NCBI RefSeq assembly: GCF_017833255.1
Contig: NZ_JAFIBU010000001.1
Coordinates: 2,566,001 to 2,630,000, forward strand
DNA length: 64,000 bases
Direction of reading: 5' to 3'
Origin: Paenibacillus sp. PvR098
GTDB taxonomy: Bacteria > Bacillota > Bacilli > Paenibacillales > NBRC-103111
Made by a program: the position numbers and the translations under genes. The notes under the pieces were generated by a model that did not search any database, was not told where the DNA came from, and saw only the letters and a program-made list of their open reading frames with translations. Of this stretch, positions 17,093 to 27,118 are shown piece after piece. Every line of letters starts with the position of its first letter. Position 1 is the stretch's first letter.

Positions 17093-17118
17093 GATTCATC
17101 TGGTTTTGGGACGGGTAA
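17093..17118 (+). promoter_or_regulatory. Sigma-B-type promoter of a small membrane protein
   Basis: GATTCA-N14-GGGTAA: perfect -10 and spacer, one mismatch in the -35. It lies 58 nt before the start codon of the 52-residue protein. Confidence 0.65.
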
Positions 17119-17175
17119 TGGAAGGTAAGGATGACGGCGCCGAAACTACTCTGATTCCTAAAGGAGTGATAAGGT

Positions 17176-17334
17176 ATGGATCAAATGAAAAACGTTGATG
17201 TCGAAAAGAGAAGTGTGGAGAAAAAGATGGATTCCGGGATGGTCGCTTCCACTTTCATTAAGTATGCAGCCTACATCCTCATCTTTTTCGGATTCCTTTA
17301 CTTCCTGGTCCGGTTCGTATTTCCGATGTTCTGA
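17176..17334 (+). CDS. Small single-pass membrane protein (52 residues)
   Basis: The ATG at 17176 is preceded by AAGGAGTGATAAGGT. The encoded peptide has a charged N-terminal half (MKNVDVEKRSVEKK) and one C-terminal hydrophobic segment (YAAYILIFFGFLYFLVRF), then ends in PMF. The promoter-like site upstream and a terminator downstream frame it as a separate gene. No family was recognised; I infer a sigma-B-controlled membrane peptide. Confidence 0.75.
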   Translation: MDQMKNVDVEKRSVEKKMDSGMVASTFIKYAAYILIFFGFLYFLVRFVFPMF

Positions 17335-17360
17335 TGAACGAGATAACTACACCCAGAAAC

Positions 17361-17392
17361 AAACGTACATGGCCAAAGCCTGTACGTTTTTT
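17361..17392 (+). terminator. Terminator of the 52-residue protein gene
   Basis: AAACGTACA pairs with TGTACGTTT and is followed by TTTT. Confidence 0.85.
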
Positions 17393-17459
17393 TATGATCA
17401 AATACCTCTGTAAAAAATAAAAACTTAAAGGCCTGAGCGGGCCTTCAAGTCCAATTCGA

Positions 17460-18008
17460 TCATATGCTCATCGCGTGGAAATAGTGTACGGATGTCAGTT
17501 CCCCCGTTCCTGGTTGAATGAACAGCTTCAATACATTATTGCCGCTGCGGTATACCAAGCCATCCTCTGCTACCCAATCAGGCTGGCCCAACGCCTCTCT
17601 CAGCTGATCCGTTTGCATCGGGAGCGTCTTGCCGTCCAGCTCGAATGTGCCGGTTTCGGGCAAAATTACAACGTATTGAATAAATTGTTCGTAGAGACCG
17701 ACTTTACAGTCTTCATAAACAAGAATTCTCTCATGTTTAAACAAGGGATCTTGTTCAATGGACAGCGGCTTTCCTTTGATTTCATAAAGCGTATTCAGAT
17801 CATCTGTAACCGCAATTCCATTAGCTCTCTCGAGCTTGAACGGAGCCTGCACTGCAGCCTTCGCCAACGGTTTCTCCGCAATCGCCGTTTCCACCTGTGC
17901 CAAGTTGGTGGTGGGCTTGTCCGATGTTGACGGCATGTACGATACCGTTCCCCACGAAGCTCCGTAGATGCCAAGTAACAACGTGCCAGTCATAAACCAT
18001 CTTTTCAT
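17460..18008 (-). CDS. Membrane-anchored or secreted protein, function unknown
   Basis: 182 residues. An N-terminal signal/anchor helix (WFMTGTLLLGIYGASWG, ~4-20) precedes an extracellular domain with a conserved-looking centre: GKPLSIEQDPLF, ERILVYEDCKVGLYEQFIQYVV, LGQPDWVAEDGLVYRSG and SVHYFHA. I do not recognise the family. The ATG at 18008 follows AGGTGAG at 5 nt; a GTG at 18017 is the alternative. It is 75 bp downstream of the YflT-like gene and may be in the same transcript. Confidence 0.65.
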   Translation of the reverse strand: MKRWFMTGTLLLGIYGASWGTVSYMPSTSDKPTTNLAQVETAIAEKPLAKAAVQAPFKLERANGIAVTDDLNTLYEIKGKPLSIEQDPLFKHERILVYEDCKVGLYEQFIQYVVILPETGTFELDGKTLPMQTDQLREALGQPDWVAEDGLVYRSGNNVLKLFIQPGTGELTSVHYFHAMSI

Positions 18009-18083
18009 TGCGCTCACCTGCTTATAGAATAAGATTCGGCTGAGGTTTCCGAAGGCTGTCGGCTCGGTAACGTTCAGGCCGTC

Positions 18084-18431
18084 TTAATAATACTTGGTCA
18101 ACAACGATTGGTCATCCACAGCAATGACGATTCTACCTTGTGTCATTTCCTGCTCGTAATACTGTATTGCGGTTGGAGACAAACCCAAGGACTGTAGTTT
18201 CTCCCGAAGCGCAGCACCTTCACATTTATAGCACGGTGTCACCGTGTGGGCCATCGATTCCCCGACAAAGCCGATACGACTGGCATATTGGGGCCTAAAC
18301 AGCTGATCCGTATTCACATTTTCATGTGCCAGAATTTGAATTTGATCTACTTGGCGGCCCGCAGATTGAAAATCACGAACCGCCTGCTTCACTTCCTGTT
18401 CGCCATTGGCAACAACGATGGAATGAAACAT
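18084..18431 (-). CDS. YflT-like general stress protein (17M family)
   Basis: 115 residues. It has the general-stress 17M pattern: an N-terminal strand VVANGEQEVKQAVRDFQSAG, then QIQILAHENVNTDQL, and a helical end with LSPTAIQYYEQEMTQGRIVIAV. It matches the paralog at 27180 (EIYVLAHNDEQTEGL, YESELDKGRIMVLV). The ATG at 18431 has AAGGAGGC 9 nt upstream. It follows glgC by 38 bp and probably shares its sigma-B-type promoter. Confidence 0.8.
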   Translation of the reverse strand: MFHSIVVANGEQEVKQAVRDFQSAGRQVDQIQILAHENVNTDQLFRPQYASRIGFVGESMAHTVTPCYKCEGAALREKLQSLGLSPTAIQYYEQEMTQGRIVIAVDDQSLLTKYY

Positions 18432-18469
18432 TCGGGAAACGCCTCCTTTAATAACACGATTGGGTGACT

Positions 18470-19651
18470 TTATTTGGCATGCTCCCATTGGAGCTGGACT
18501 TGAGGAATATAAATTTTGGGCATTCTCTGGTTCTTATTCCTCACCGTCTCGGCATCGCCGACTACAGCGACCAACCCATGAGACGGAATTTCTACAGATA
18601 CTCCGTCCTCCAGGACGGCGTCTTCCCCAATAATGGCGTTACGTAGATATACATTGCTGCCTATCCTTGCACCGGGCATCACGACACAATTCTGAAGCAC
18701 GCTTCCGTGCCCTACATATACGTTATGGGCTACAACGGACTGTTCTACATGTCCCAAAATCCTGCAACTGCTTGCGATAATGGACTGTCTGATGCGAGCT
18801 GCCGATTGCACATAGGCTTGTCCTATGGTCGCCGCTTTGGATGTGTACATCGGCCACTTCGCTTCGGTACAGCTAAACTTAGGCTTCTCGCCGATGAGAT
18901 CCATATGCGATTCCCACAGGCTTTCTATCGTACCTACATCACGCCAATATCCTTCGAATAAATAGGTTTGAAGCTTAGCACCCGTCCTCAGCATAGACGG
19001 AATGACATCCTTTCCGAAATCTCGGCTCGATTGCGGATCAAGAGCATCCGCTTCAAGCACCTGCTTTAAATAGGATCGGCGGAAAATATAGATGCCCATG
19101 GAAGCTAATCTGCTCTTAGGCTGCTTCGGCTTCTCAGAGAATTCCAGGACACGTCCCCTTTCGTCCGTTCGCATAATGCCGAAGCGATGGGCTTCTTCCC
19201 ATGGAACAGGTGTTACGGCTATTGTCGCATCTGCTTGTGTCTGTACATGACGTTCCAAAAGCTTGCGGTAATCCATACGATAGATGTGATCTCCCGACAA
19301 AATCAGCACATGCTCGGGATCATGACGCTCGAGAAAAGCTTGATTTTTGTACACTGCATCAGCGGTTCCTTCATATACTCCGTTCTCGGGAGGAAGCATA
19401 GAGATTCCGTCCGCATCTTCCGACCACGCTGTCCCCTCTCCGATATGCTCTTCTAAAGAGGCAGCCTGATATTGAGTTACTACCCCTACCGTGCGAATCC
19501 CTGAATTTTTGCAGTTGCTTAATCCGAAATCAATAATCCGGTAGGCTCCGCCAAAGCGCACCGCAGGTTTGGCCTTTGAACGGGTCAATACGCCCAGTCG
19601 GCGTCCTTCTCCGCCAGCAAGCAGCATGGCTACACAAGCTTTAAAACTCAT
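18470..19651 (-). CDS. glgC: Glucose-1-phosphate adenylyltransferase
   Basis: 393 residues. It makes ADP-glucose from glucose-1-phosphate and ATP for glycogen. The nucleotidyltransferase domain shows [45 protein letters not shown] and EKPKQPKS; the C-terminal part is a left-handed beta-helix ([24 protein letters not shown] in parts). The ATG at 19651 (MSFKACV) is favoured; the open frame up to 19699 lies close to the promoter. Other glg genes are not nearby, which is unusual. A sigma-B-type promoter stands upstream. Confidence 0.88.
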   Translation of the reverse strand: MSFKACVAMLLAGGEGRRLGVLTRSKAKPAVRFGGAYRIIDFGLSNCKNSGIRTVGVVTQYQAASLEEHIGEGTAWSEDADGISMLPPENGVYEGTADAVYKNQAFLERHDPEHVLILSGDHIYRMDYRKLLERHVQTQADATIAVTPVPWEEAHRFGIMRTDERGRVLEFSEKPKQPKSRLASMGIYIFRRSYLKQVLEADALDPQSSRDFGKDVIPSMLRTGAKLQTYLFEGYWRDVGTIESLWESHMDLIGEKPKFSCTEAKWPMYTSKAATIGQAYVQSAARIRQSIIASSCRILGHVEQSVVAHNVYVGHGSVLQNCVVMPGARIGSNVYLRNAIIGEDAVLEDGVSVEIPSHGLVAVVGDAETVRNKNQRMPKIYIPQVQLQWEHAK

Positions 19652-19713
19652 AAATTCATCTGCCCCTTTCACCTGGAGATTGGTTATCGTCATAATCATT
19701 TGGATAGTTATGA

Positions 19714-19739
19714 TTAACCGAATATCCTTGATTTGAAAC
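19714..19739 (-). promoter_or_regulatory. Sigma-B-type promoter of glgC
   Basis: Minus strand GTTTCA-N14-GGTTAA, 62 nt before the glgC start. It has the same form as the dps promoter. Confidence 0.75.
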
Positions 19740-19960
19740 AGAATCTGCCATATTTCGAGAGGGTACCGTGTATCGAATCATGAGCGTTTTCCACTGATCT
19801 GACCATATCGACAAAAGACTCCAAAAGCCAAAAGCATCCACATACCCATTTTTACGCGCTTATCCGTATTATCCCCACAGCTCAGAGATTACACTTTTTT
19901 TCTTTGCTAATCTCGTTGCCAAATCGGAAAAATGTCAGCAATTCGCACAAAGATACCCAT

Positions 19961-20001
19961 AAAAAAAAGCCCTCCCCGCATTCATTATGTCGGGTTCAGG
20001 C
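19961..20001 (-). terminator. Probable terminator of the rsbYKM-like operon
   Basis: On the minus strand an imperfect CCT-CCCG / CGGG-AGG hairpin is followed by GCTTTTTTTT, 20-50 nt past the last gene. Confidence 0.45.
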
Positions 20002-20019
20002 ATGTTCTCACTTCATTGC

Positions 20020-21207
20020 TTACGTGATCAGGTCGTGTTCCTCACACGCCTTAACGAGAATTGAAAACACAAACTCCGCTCCAGGACGTCCATGATCCTC
20101 AAGACCGATGCGACCGCCCATCAATTGGACCAGATTTTTGCAGATAGCCAGCCCCAGACCCGTACCGCCGTACTTGCGAGTCATGGAGGAATCCGCCTGG
20201 GTGAACGGCTCAAACAGCATGCTCCTCTTTTCCTCGGGAATGCCTATACCCGTATCCGTTACGCGGAATTCAAGCTCCTGCATCTCCGCCTCGCTGTTCA
20301 GATGCGATACGGAGACATGAACACCGCCTTGTTCGGTAAATTTCACTGCATTTCCGACCAGGTTAATCAAGATTTGCCGCAGTCTAGATTCGTCTCCAAG
20401 CACACAATCGGGAACCATAAGATCAATGTCGTAGGTGATCTCGAGCGATTTGCGGCGGCACTCGGCATAAAACATCTCGAACGTTTCGATTAAGCAGATG
20501 CGAAGATTGAGGAGATCCTCTTTGACCTCCACCTTGCCGGACTCGATTTTAGACAGATCCAGAATATCGTTGATCACATGCAGCAGAGCGACCCCACTAC
20601 GTCGGATCGTCTCTGCATATTCACGCTGATCACTGCTGAGGTCGGTCTCTACCAGCAAATCGGCCATCGCGATAACTCCATTCAGCGGCGTCCGAATTTC
20701 ATGGCTCATTACCGCCAGAAACTGCGATTTTGCCAGTGCCCCCTGCTCCGCCTCTTCCTTAGCCTTCTCCAGCTCCCGCGTACGTTCATTCAGAAGCTCG
20801 GTTTGCTGCTGAAGCTTTTTTTGCGCTACATACATGGCGACGAAGCCCTCAATCTTCGACTTTAATATTCGCGGTACGAACGGCTTGACGATGTAATCGA
20901 TAGCCCCGACGGAATACGCTGTGAACGATTGCTCCTGTTCATCGGGCGCCGCGGTAACGAATATGATCGGAACCGTCCTTGTCTTTTCGCGTGATTTAAT
21001 CCATTGCGCCGTTTCGAAGCCATCCATACCCGGCATATGAACATCAAGCACAATAACGGCAAATTCATACTTCAGAAGACACCGCAGCGCTTCCTCACCG
21101 GAAGCTGCTTTCACTAAATGATAATTTTGGTCTTCCAGCACCGCTTCCAGAGCCAGCAGGTTTTCTTGCTGGTCATCCACGAGCAGAATGCGAATCGGTT
21201 CGTTCAA
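20020..21207 (-). CDS. Response regulator-histidine kinase (REC-HisKA-HATPase)
   Basis: 395 residues, no membrane segment. A receiver domain (~4-120; acceptor Asp in [13 protein letters not shown]) is followed by a coiled coil (~125-170), a HisKA domain with phospho-His in [15 protein letters not shown] (~180) and a HATPase domain ([20 protein letters not shown]). The likely start is TTG at 21207 behind GAGGTG, 10 nt after the methyltransferase stop. It is the fourth gene of the operon with the RsbY/RsbK/RsbM-like genes and could pass phosphate to or from them (inference). Confidence 0.85.
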   Translation of the reverse strand: MNEPIRILLVDDQQENLLALEAVLEDQNYHLVKAASGEEALRCLLKYEFAVIVLDVHMPGMDGFETAQWIKSREKTRTVPIIFVTAAPDEQEQSFTAYSVGAIDYIVKPFVPRILKSKIEGFVAMYVAQKKLQQQTELLNERTRELEKAKEEAEQGALAKSQFLAVMSHEIRTPLNGVIAMADLLVETDLSSDQREYAETIRRSGVALLHVINDILDLSKIESGKVEVKEDLLNLRICLIETFEMFYAECRRKSLEITYDIDLMVPDCVLGDESRLRQILINLVGNAVKFTEQGGVHVSVSHLNSEAEMQELEFRVTDTGIGIPEEKRSMLFEPFTQADSSMTRKYGGTGLGLAICKNLVQLMGGRIGLEDHGRPGAEFVFSILVKACEEHDLIT

Positions 21208-21217
21208 AAGGCCCACC

Positions 21218-22099
21218 TCATTTGATCTTACGGAATATTTTATCTTCATTGACCAGAGCTTCATATTTTTGCGCATGCTTTGTAAAGGTAATCGATTCCT
21301 TATGCCCCAACACCAGAATACCCGATGAACTTAAGCTCTCATAAAACAAGTCATGTACCTGGTTTTGCAGCATCGAATCAAAATAAATCAGTACATTACG
21401 GCAAAAAATAACATGAAACTCGTTAAACGATCGATCCGTGACCAAATTATGCTGGGCGAACACAATCTTCTCCCGCAGGAAGGGATGGAACGTGGCCGCA
21501 TCCCCCGAAGCGTTATAGTATCGGGAGAAATCGTCTTTTCCTCCGGCACCCAGGTAATTTTTCGTATATCCTTGCATTTTTTTTAATGGATAGGATGCTC
21601 GCTCCGCGACATGCAGTACTTCTTCATTAATATCGGTTGCGTAGATGCGGGCCCTGTCGTACAAGCCCTCCTCATAAAGTAAAATGGCCGTGGAATACAC
21701 TTCTTCTCCTGTAGAGCAGCCAGCATGCCATATACGGATGGACGGCGCAGCTTTAAGCAGCGGCACAACCTGCTCACGAAGCGCAGAAAACAATGTCGGG
21801 TCACGAAACATCTCGGTGACATGGATAACCAGATCTGCGATTAAGCGTTCCATACAGTCACGGTCATGCAGTATTCTCTCCTGCAGCCCCGAAATGGTTC
21901 CCAGTCTTTCCGCATGGATACGATGCCATATCCGGCGTTGTATCGAAGGATAGGCATAATTACGGAAATCATAACCGTACCACCGGTAAAGGCCTTCCAG
22001 CAGCAGACTGATTTCAATCCGCTCCCGCTCCTTATCCTTCGGCTCCTTGCCCTCGTCCCGGGCAGTGTATACCGCATTTTGTTTCAGCAGCGCACTCAT
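21218..22099 (-). CDS. CheR-type methyltransferase, RsbM-like
   Basis: 293 residues. The N-terminal helical CheR domain ([17 protein letters not shown]) is followed by a SAM-binding domain with [19 protein letters not shown] (~135) and [12 protein letters not shown] (~230). CheR enzymes methylate glutamates of chemoreceptors; in B. cereus a CheR-type enzyme, RsbM, methylates the hybrid kinase RsbK to tune sigma-B. No chemotaxis genes are near, and the hybrid kinase gene is immediately upstream (32-bp gap), so the RsbM role is favoured. The start at 22099 follows AAAGGGG. Confidence 0.85.
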   Translation of the reverse strand: MSALLKQNAVYTARDEGKEPKDKERERIEISLLLEGLYRWYGYDFRNYAYPSIQRRIWHRIHAERLGTISGLQERILHDRDCMERLIADLVIHVTEMFRDPTLFSALREQVVPLLKAAPSIRIWHAGCSTGEEVYSTAILLYEEGLYDRARIYATDINEEVLHVAERASYPLKKMQGYTKNYLGAGGKDDFSRYYNASGDAATFHPFLREKIVFAQHNLVTDRSFNEFHVIFCRNVLIYFDSMLQNQVHDLFYESLSSSGILVLGHKESITFTKHAQKYEALVNEDKIFRKIK

Positions 22100-22131
22100 G
22101 TCCTCAGCCCCTTTGTTGTCCTTTCCGCCGT

Positions 22132-25100
22132 TTATTTGCACAGCCAAACCCTCATGAGCGAAAGCAGTTGTTCCGTATGAACCGGTTTCGTAATATAGTC
22201 GGAGGCTCCCGCCTGTATACATTTGTCACGGTCGCCCTTCATGGCCTTGGCTGTCAATGCGATAATCGGCAGCTTGTCGAACCGCACGTCCGCACGTATC
22301 GCACGCATTGCATCGTAACCGTCCATAACAGGCATCATAATATCCATAAGCACAATATCAAAATCCGGCTCACGGTCGAGGAGCTCCAGCGCCTGCTTGC
22401 CGGTTTCCGCGAAAGCGACCTGCATATCCAAACCTTCAAGAAGGTTAGAAAGCGCGAAAATATTACGGATATCATCGTCAACGAGCAGTACCTTTTTGCC
22501 CGTAAATACCGCTTCGAAGCTGTGCAGCTTTTGCAGCACCAGCTTCTTCTCATCCGGTAGGCGCTCTTCCACCCGATGGAGGAACAGCGAGGTTTCATCC
22601 AGAAGCCGCTCCGGGGACTTCACGTCTTTAATGATGATGGATTCAGCGTATTTTTTTAAACGCAATTGTTCCTTCTTATCAAGCGTCTTGCCTGTATAGA
22701 TAATGATCGGCAAACGCCGCAAACCTTCATCCACTTTGATTCGGTCCAGCAGTTCGTACACGGACATATCCGTTAAACCATAGTCAAGCACCATACAATC
22801 GAACGGCTGCTCCGAGATCGCTGCTAACGCTGCCTCTCCGCTGGAAACGCCAGTGATGCTTATATCATCGTGTGCGATCAGCTCGATCAAGTTGCCGCGG
22901 TGCTCCTCATCAGGCTGAACGATGAGCAGATTGCGAAGGTCGCGATTCAGGAACGATTGAATGTGTGCAAATGCCTGCTCAAGATTCTCCCTGCTCGATG
23001 GTTTCTTCAGCCAGGCAATTGCCCCCATGGACAGTCCCTGATGAATTTCATCCACAACTGAAATAACGTGTACCGGAATATGGCGCGTTTCGGAATCGTT
23101 CTTTAACTTCACTAGTACCGACCAACCGTCGATGACGGGCAGCTGAATATCTAGCAGTATTGCATGGGGCCTGTACCGTTTGGCAAGCTGCAGCCCCGTA
23201 TCACCCTGCAGCGCTACCAAGGCCTTAAAATTACGGCTGCGCGCCATATCTAGTAATATCGCGGCAAAGTGGGCATCGTCCTCGATGATCAGCAGCACTT
23301 TATCGCCTTCTTCAATCCGATCCCTGTCATCGGAGAGATGATGGCCTGTCGTCAAAACCTCGGATTTCTTGGGATCATAAGCGGCATGTGCCTGCAGATC
23401 CACGGCGGGGCTCTGCGTCTCCTTGGCCGCAGCCGCGGCAGGAATGCCGGCGGATGCGAATTCTTCGAAGCTTTGGACGGTTTCCATCGGCAGGTACAGC
23501 GTAAAGCGGCTGCCGCTGCCTTCCTTGCTCTCAAGCTCAAGGGATCCACCCAGCAGGAAAGCCAATTGACGGCTGATCGACAGCCCGAGTCCAGTTCCTC
23601 CATATTGACGACTCGTCGTCCCGTCCGCCTGCTGGAACGCTTCAAATATCATCTCCTGCTTCTCGGACGAGATTCCAATACCCGTATCTTCTACCGCAAA
23701 GGCCAGCATTAGTTCGGATTTCTGAGCATGACGTATTTCGAGCACCACACCGCCGCTGTGAGTAAATTTAAAAGCATTGGAAAGCAAGTTTTTCAATATT
23801 TGCTGAAGCCGTGAAGGATCTGTCTGGATGCTGGCGGGAAGGTTCTCCCCCAGTCTGATTTCATATTGAAGCTCCTTGCTGAGAGCAACCGGATCGAACG
23901 CCTTGTGCAGAGTGTCTGCTATTTCCTGAAGCAAGACCGGTTCTGAATTCACTTCCATGCGACCGGATTCTACCTTGGCCAGATCGAGCACATCATCAAT
24001 CAACCGGAGCAAATCACATCCGGAGGAATAAATGGTCTCCGCATATTCCACTTGTTTACTGGACAAGCGTCCTTCTTTATTTTCCTTTAGCAGCTGGGAT
24101 AAAATCAGAAGGCTGTTCAGCGGAGTCCGAAGCTCGTGCGACATATTCGCCAAAAACTCCGATTTATACCGAGAAGCCAGGGCAAGCTCAAGCGCTTGTC
24201 TCTCAAGGGATTCTTTGGCTAGTTCGACTTGTCGATTGATCTCCTCCGTTTCCTTGATCTGCACCTCCAGCTCCGCCGTTTTGTTCATAAGCGCTTCGTT
24301 GCCCTGCTCTAGCTCCTCCTGCTGACGCTGCAGCGCCTCTTCCGAGGCTTTCAGCTCTCTGGTCTGCTCTTCCAGCTTCTCATTTGAAGCTTTAAGCTCG
24401 TCTTGCTGAGACAATAGCTCTTCGGATTGGCTCTGCAATTCATCGTTGAGCGCTTGATGAATCCGCAGCAGCTCCTCAATTCGGATCCGCCCCTGAATAC
24501 TATTGAGCAGAATGCCAAATAACTCAGCCATTTGTACAATCATTTTTTGCTCTATCTCATTAAAAGAAGCTAGTGAAGTCAGCTCAAATGCGCCAAGGAT
24601 CTGCTCGTCATATTTGATCGGCTGAATCGTAAGGGTCATCTCTTGAAGCTCGCCGAAGGAGGAGCGGATTTTGCCGTATTCTCCCTTATATCCTTCCACG
24701 CTGATCGGCTGACCGTCTTTGGCGCACTGGCCGATCAGACCGGAACCAACCTCCAGCTGTTTGTCGGCATCGCTTTCGGATCGTGCGTAAACCCCCATGA
24801 GGTCCAGCTTTCTTTCGGCCCCCGATCCTTTAATCACATATAAAGCGCCGTCATGCGCGCCAACAATACGCACAAGCTCTGATATAAACGCTTCACCGAT
24901 CTCCTCAAGCTCATCGATTTGCTGAAGATTATAGTATACTCTGGACATTTCCGTTTGAAGCCACAGTGAATCCTCATTGATCTTGTTCAGCCTTCGCTCG
25001 GTAATGGCCGATTGTTCAATCTTATCGACCATTTCATTGAAGACGACGGCCAGCCGCCCGAATTCATCATTCGTGGTAATCGGGATCCGATACGATAATT

Positions 25101-25788
25101 CAGCCCGTTTCGCGTTTGCGAAATTCGTGATCATGGTGGAGAGAATATCAAGTCCGCGGTTCAAGCTGAAAGCGATCCAGTACATGATGCCCAGACCAAT
25201 CAGCAGACCGATCGATGTTATGACTGCAGTGGACATATACGCTTCTCGGTTATCATCCAGCACTTGGGAGACCTCGTTGTTCAGGGCCTCCTCTTGATAA
25301 TCGCCGATTTCCCTCATACTGAGAAAAAATTCCTCCTGGAGAGAATTTCCCGTCTGCCTCTGTAAATCGTCTGCCTCAGTTTTGTTACCTGTTTCATACA
25401 TCCGCAGCACTTGATCCTTGTATTCTAAAAATTGACTGCCTTTCACTCTCAGCTCCACAGCCAATGCCCTTTCTGTCGGGTCTGTAAACAAGGTGTTCAT
25501 TTGCTGCATTTGAGAAGAAACTAATTCGGAAGTCCGATGTATAATTTGAATATTTTGCCGCTCGCTTTCCGGCAAATCCAGCTGGACCAAATCTGCCAAC
25601 GCCTTAGCCAGAACCGAAGCGTCATTTTGAATTTGGGTGCTCAATTGCACCTTTTTGTAGCGATTTTCATAAACCTCCTTCATGCTGAAATCGGAATCAT
25701 TCATCCGATTGATGCCGATCCCCCCTACAACAAACAACACTAGGAGCATGATACTATACCCCAAGTATAACTTCGTCTTAATCCTCAT
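22132..25788 (-). CDS. Giant hybrid histidine kinase, RsbK-like
   Basis: 1218 residues. In order: transmembrane helix (~8-28), extracellular four-helix/CHASE3-like sensor (~30-185), second transmembrane helix (~187-210), HAMP (~212-265), GAF (~285-420), long coiled coil (~425-545), HisKA with His in FLANMSHELRTPLNS (~551), HATPase ([20 protein letters not shown]), and three receiver domains (~830-950, ~954-1070, ~1100-1215). Receivers 1 and 3 have full acidic sites (ILLDIQLP, VLMDIMMPVMDG); receiver 2 has lost the acidic pair (QPDEE). The architecture resembles B. cereus RsbK, with extra receivers. Confidence 0.9.
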   Translation of the reverse strand: MRIKTKLYLGYSIMLLVLFVVGGIGINRMNDSDFSMKEVYENRYKKVQLSTQIQNDASVLAKALADLVQLDLPESERQNIQIIHRTSELVSSQMQQMNTLFTDPTERALAVELRVKGSQFLEYKDQVLRMYETGNKTEADDLQRQTGNSLQEEFFLSMREIGDYQEEALNNEVSQVLDDNREAYMSTAVITSIGLLIGLGIMYWIAFSLNRGLDILSTMITNFANAKRAELSYRIPITTNDEFGRLAVVFNEMVDKIEQSAITERRLNKINEDSLWLQTEMSRVYYNLQQIDELEEIGEAFISELVRIVGAHDGALYVIKGSGAERKLDLMGVYARSESDADKQLEVGSGLIGQCAKDGQPISVEGYKGEYGKIRSSFGELQEMTLTIQPIKYDEQILGAFELTSLASFNEIEQKMIVQMAELFGILLNSIQGRIRIEELLRIHQALNDELQSQSEELLSQQDELKASNEKLEEQTRELKASEEALQRQQEELEQGNEALMNKTAELEVQIKETEEINRQVELAKESLERQALELALASRYKSEFLANMSHELRTPLNSLLILSQLLKENKEGRLSSKQVEYAETIYSSGCDLLRLIDDVLDLAKVESGRMEVNSEPVLLQEIADTLHKAFDPVALSKELQYEIRLGENLPASIQTDPSRLQQILKNLLSNAFKFTHSGGVVLEIRHAQKSELMLAFAVEDTGIGISSEKQEMIFEAFQQADGTTSRQYGGTGLGLSISRQLAFLLGGSLELESKEGSGSRFTLYLPMETVQSFEEFASAGIPAAAAAKETQSPAVDLQAHAAYDPKKSEVLTTGHHLSDDRDRIEEGDKVLLIIEDDAHFAAILLDMARSRNFKALVALQGDTGLQLAKRYRPHAILLDIQLPVIDGWSVLVKLKNDSETRHIPVHVISVVDEIHQGLSMGAIAWLKKPSSRENLEQAFAHIQSFLNRDLRNLLIVQPDEEHRGNLIELIAHDDISITGVSSGEAALAAISEQPFDCMVLDYGLTDMSVYELLDRIKVDEGLRRLPIIIYTGKTLDKKEQLRLKKYAESIIIKDVKSPERLLDETSLFLHRVEERLPDEKKLVLQKLHSFEAVFTGKKVLLVDDDIRNIFALSNLLEGLDMQVAFAETGKQALELLDREPDFDIVLMDIMMPVMDGYDAMRAIRADVRFDKLPIIALTAKAMKGDRDKCIQAGASDYITKPVHTEQLLSLMRVWLCK

Positions 25789-25839
25789 TGCCTATTTCCC
25801 TCTTCCATTCTGAAGCTTGTTTCTACGTGTACCGCTTCC

Positions 25840-26997
25840 TTACTTGGCTGTAATCAACACCAGGCAGATATCATCGCTATACGTTTCCTGATCATTGGGC
25901 TGCAGCAGGCTTTCCACAAGCTTTATCGGATTATGCTCGCCGCGAATGCGACTATGCAGCCGCAGCGCGAGCAGATCTGATTCCGGGGAGTCCTCCGGGT
26001 GATCCTCCGGCAGTGGCAGCGCCTCCAGCAATCCGTCCGTGTACAGCACAACCCGAATTGGATTCTGGTAAGTGAACGTGCTCTTGGTAATCTCCATCTG
26101 ATCGAAAAAACCAACGGCGCAGCTTCCTTGGCCAAGCTCAATTGGCGCCTTCCCTTCTTCAAAAAGAAAGCCGGGCGGGTGTCCGGCATTAACGTACTCA
26201 ATTGTTTTGTCCTTCGTATCAATGAGCAAGTAAATGGCCGTAAAATAATAGCTAATCGAAGGATTTTTATGATTCAGTTGCTTCATATATCGATTCAGCT
26301 CCGCGATAACGAATTCCGGCGAAACGAAACGGGTAATCGTATCCTGAATGACCGAAGAAATGAACATGCAGACTAGAGAAGATGAGATGCCATGGCCCAT
26401 GATGTCGAGAATTATCGCGCCATGCCGGTGATCGTCGACTCGGTACCAAGCATAAAAATCACCAGCCAGCTCAGAGGAAGGATAATACGCGGCACTGATT
26501 TCGAGGAGCTCCTTCTGCAGAGGCGGACTCAATACTCCGCTCTGCACTTTTTTCGCCAGCTCCAGCTCCTCGCGAATGCGGGCCTCGTTATGCTTGTGCC
26601 AATCTTTTTCGTATTTCAAGCGAAGAGCCACGCGGATGCGGGCGATCAACTCGACCTTGTTGACCGGCTTCATCACATAATCGATCGCTCCGGCCTCCAA
26701 TGCTTCCGCCAGCTTATTAGAATCACCGAGAGCGGTCACGATGATGACCGGAATATCTTTGAGTACTTCATCCTGTTGAATGCGGCGGCAAGCTTCTATC
26801 CCGTCCATCTCCGGCATCATCATATCCATCAAAATCAGGTCAACGGGCATTGCCCCCGTATGGGCATGCTCGTTAAGACGATTAAGCAATTCCTGCGCCG
26901 AAGAAGCCTTCCAAATCGATTCGTAACCTGCGCTTTTTAATATTTTTTCAATAACGATAATGTTGACCGGGTTATCGTCTACGATGGCAATGTTCAT
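25840..26997 (-). CDS. Response regulator with PP2C phosphatase domain, RsbY/RsbU-like
   Basis: 385 residues. Receiver domain (~1-120; acceptor Asp in LILMDMMMPEMDG), coiled linker (~125-165), then a SpoIIE/PP2C domain with the metal-binding motifs AGDFYAW (~185), DIMGHGISSSLV (~210), YTDGLLE (~325) and SDDICLVLI (C-end). In the sigma-B pathway such phosphatases remove phosphate from RsbV. A receiver in front, instead of the RsbT-binding domain of RsbU, is the B. cereus RsbY layout. It is the first gene of the operon, behind a sigma-B-type promoter. Confidence 0.9.
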   Translation of the reverse strand: MNIAIVDDNPVNIIVIEKILKSAGYESIWKASSAQELLNRLNEHAHTGAMPVDLILMDMMMPEMDGIEACRRIQQDEVLKDIPVIIVTALGDSNKLAEALEAGAIDYVMKPVNKVELIARIRVALRLKYEKDWHKHNEARIREELELAKKVQSGVLSPPLQKELLEISAAYYPSSELAGDFYAWYRVDDHRHGAIILDIMGHGISSSLVCMFISSVIQDTITRFVSPEFVIAELNRYMKQLNHKNPSISYYFTAIYLLIDTKDKTIEYVNAGHPPGFLFEEGKAPIELGQGSCAVGFFDQMEITKSTFTYQNPIRVVLYTDGLLEALPLPEDHPEDSPESDLLALRLHSRIRGEHNPIKLVESLLQPNDQETYSDDICLVLITAK

Positions 26998-27080
26998 GTG
27001 ATGGTTTCCCCCTATAGGTTCTAAACGCGTCCAATCCGGCTGAAGTCCGTTCCTTCAATTATAGCGATTTTTATAAATAT

Positions 27081-27106
27081 GTAACCATAATTGGCTGTTT
27101 TGAAAC
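27081..27106 (-). promoter_or_regulatory. Sigma-B-type promoter of the rsbYKM-like operon
   Basis: Minus strand GTTTCA-N14-GGTTAC: perfect -35, weaker -10. It lies 84 nt before the phosphatase start. Confidence 0.6.
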
Positions 27107-27118
27107 AGCTCGAGCCAT

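Noticed and set aside
19656..19841. A 61-codon minus ORF upstream of glgC
   Set aside because: It crosses the sigma-B-type promoter of glgC and the glgC ribosome site; composition is not protein-like.
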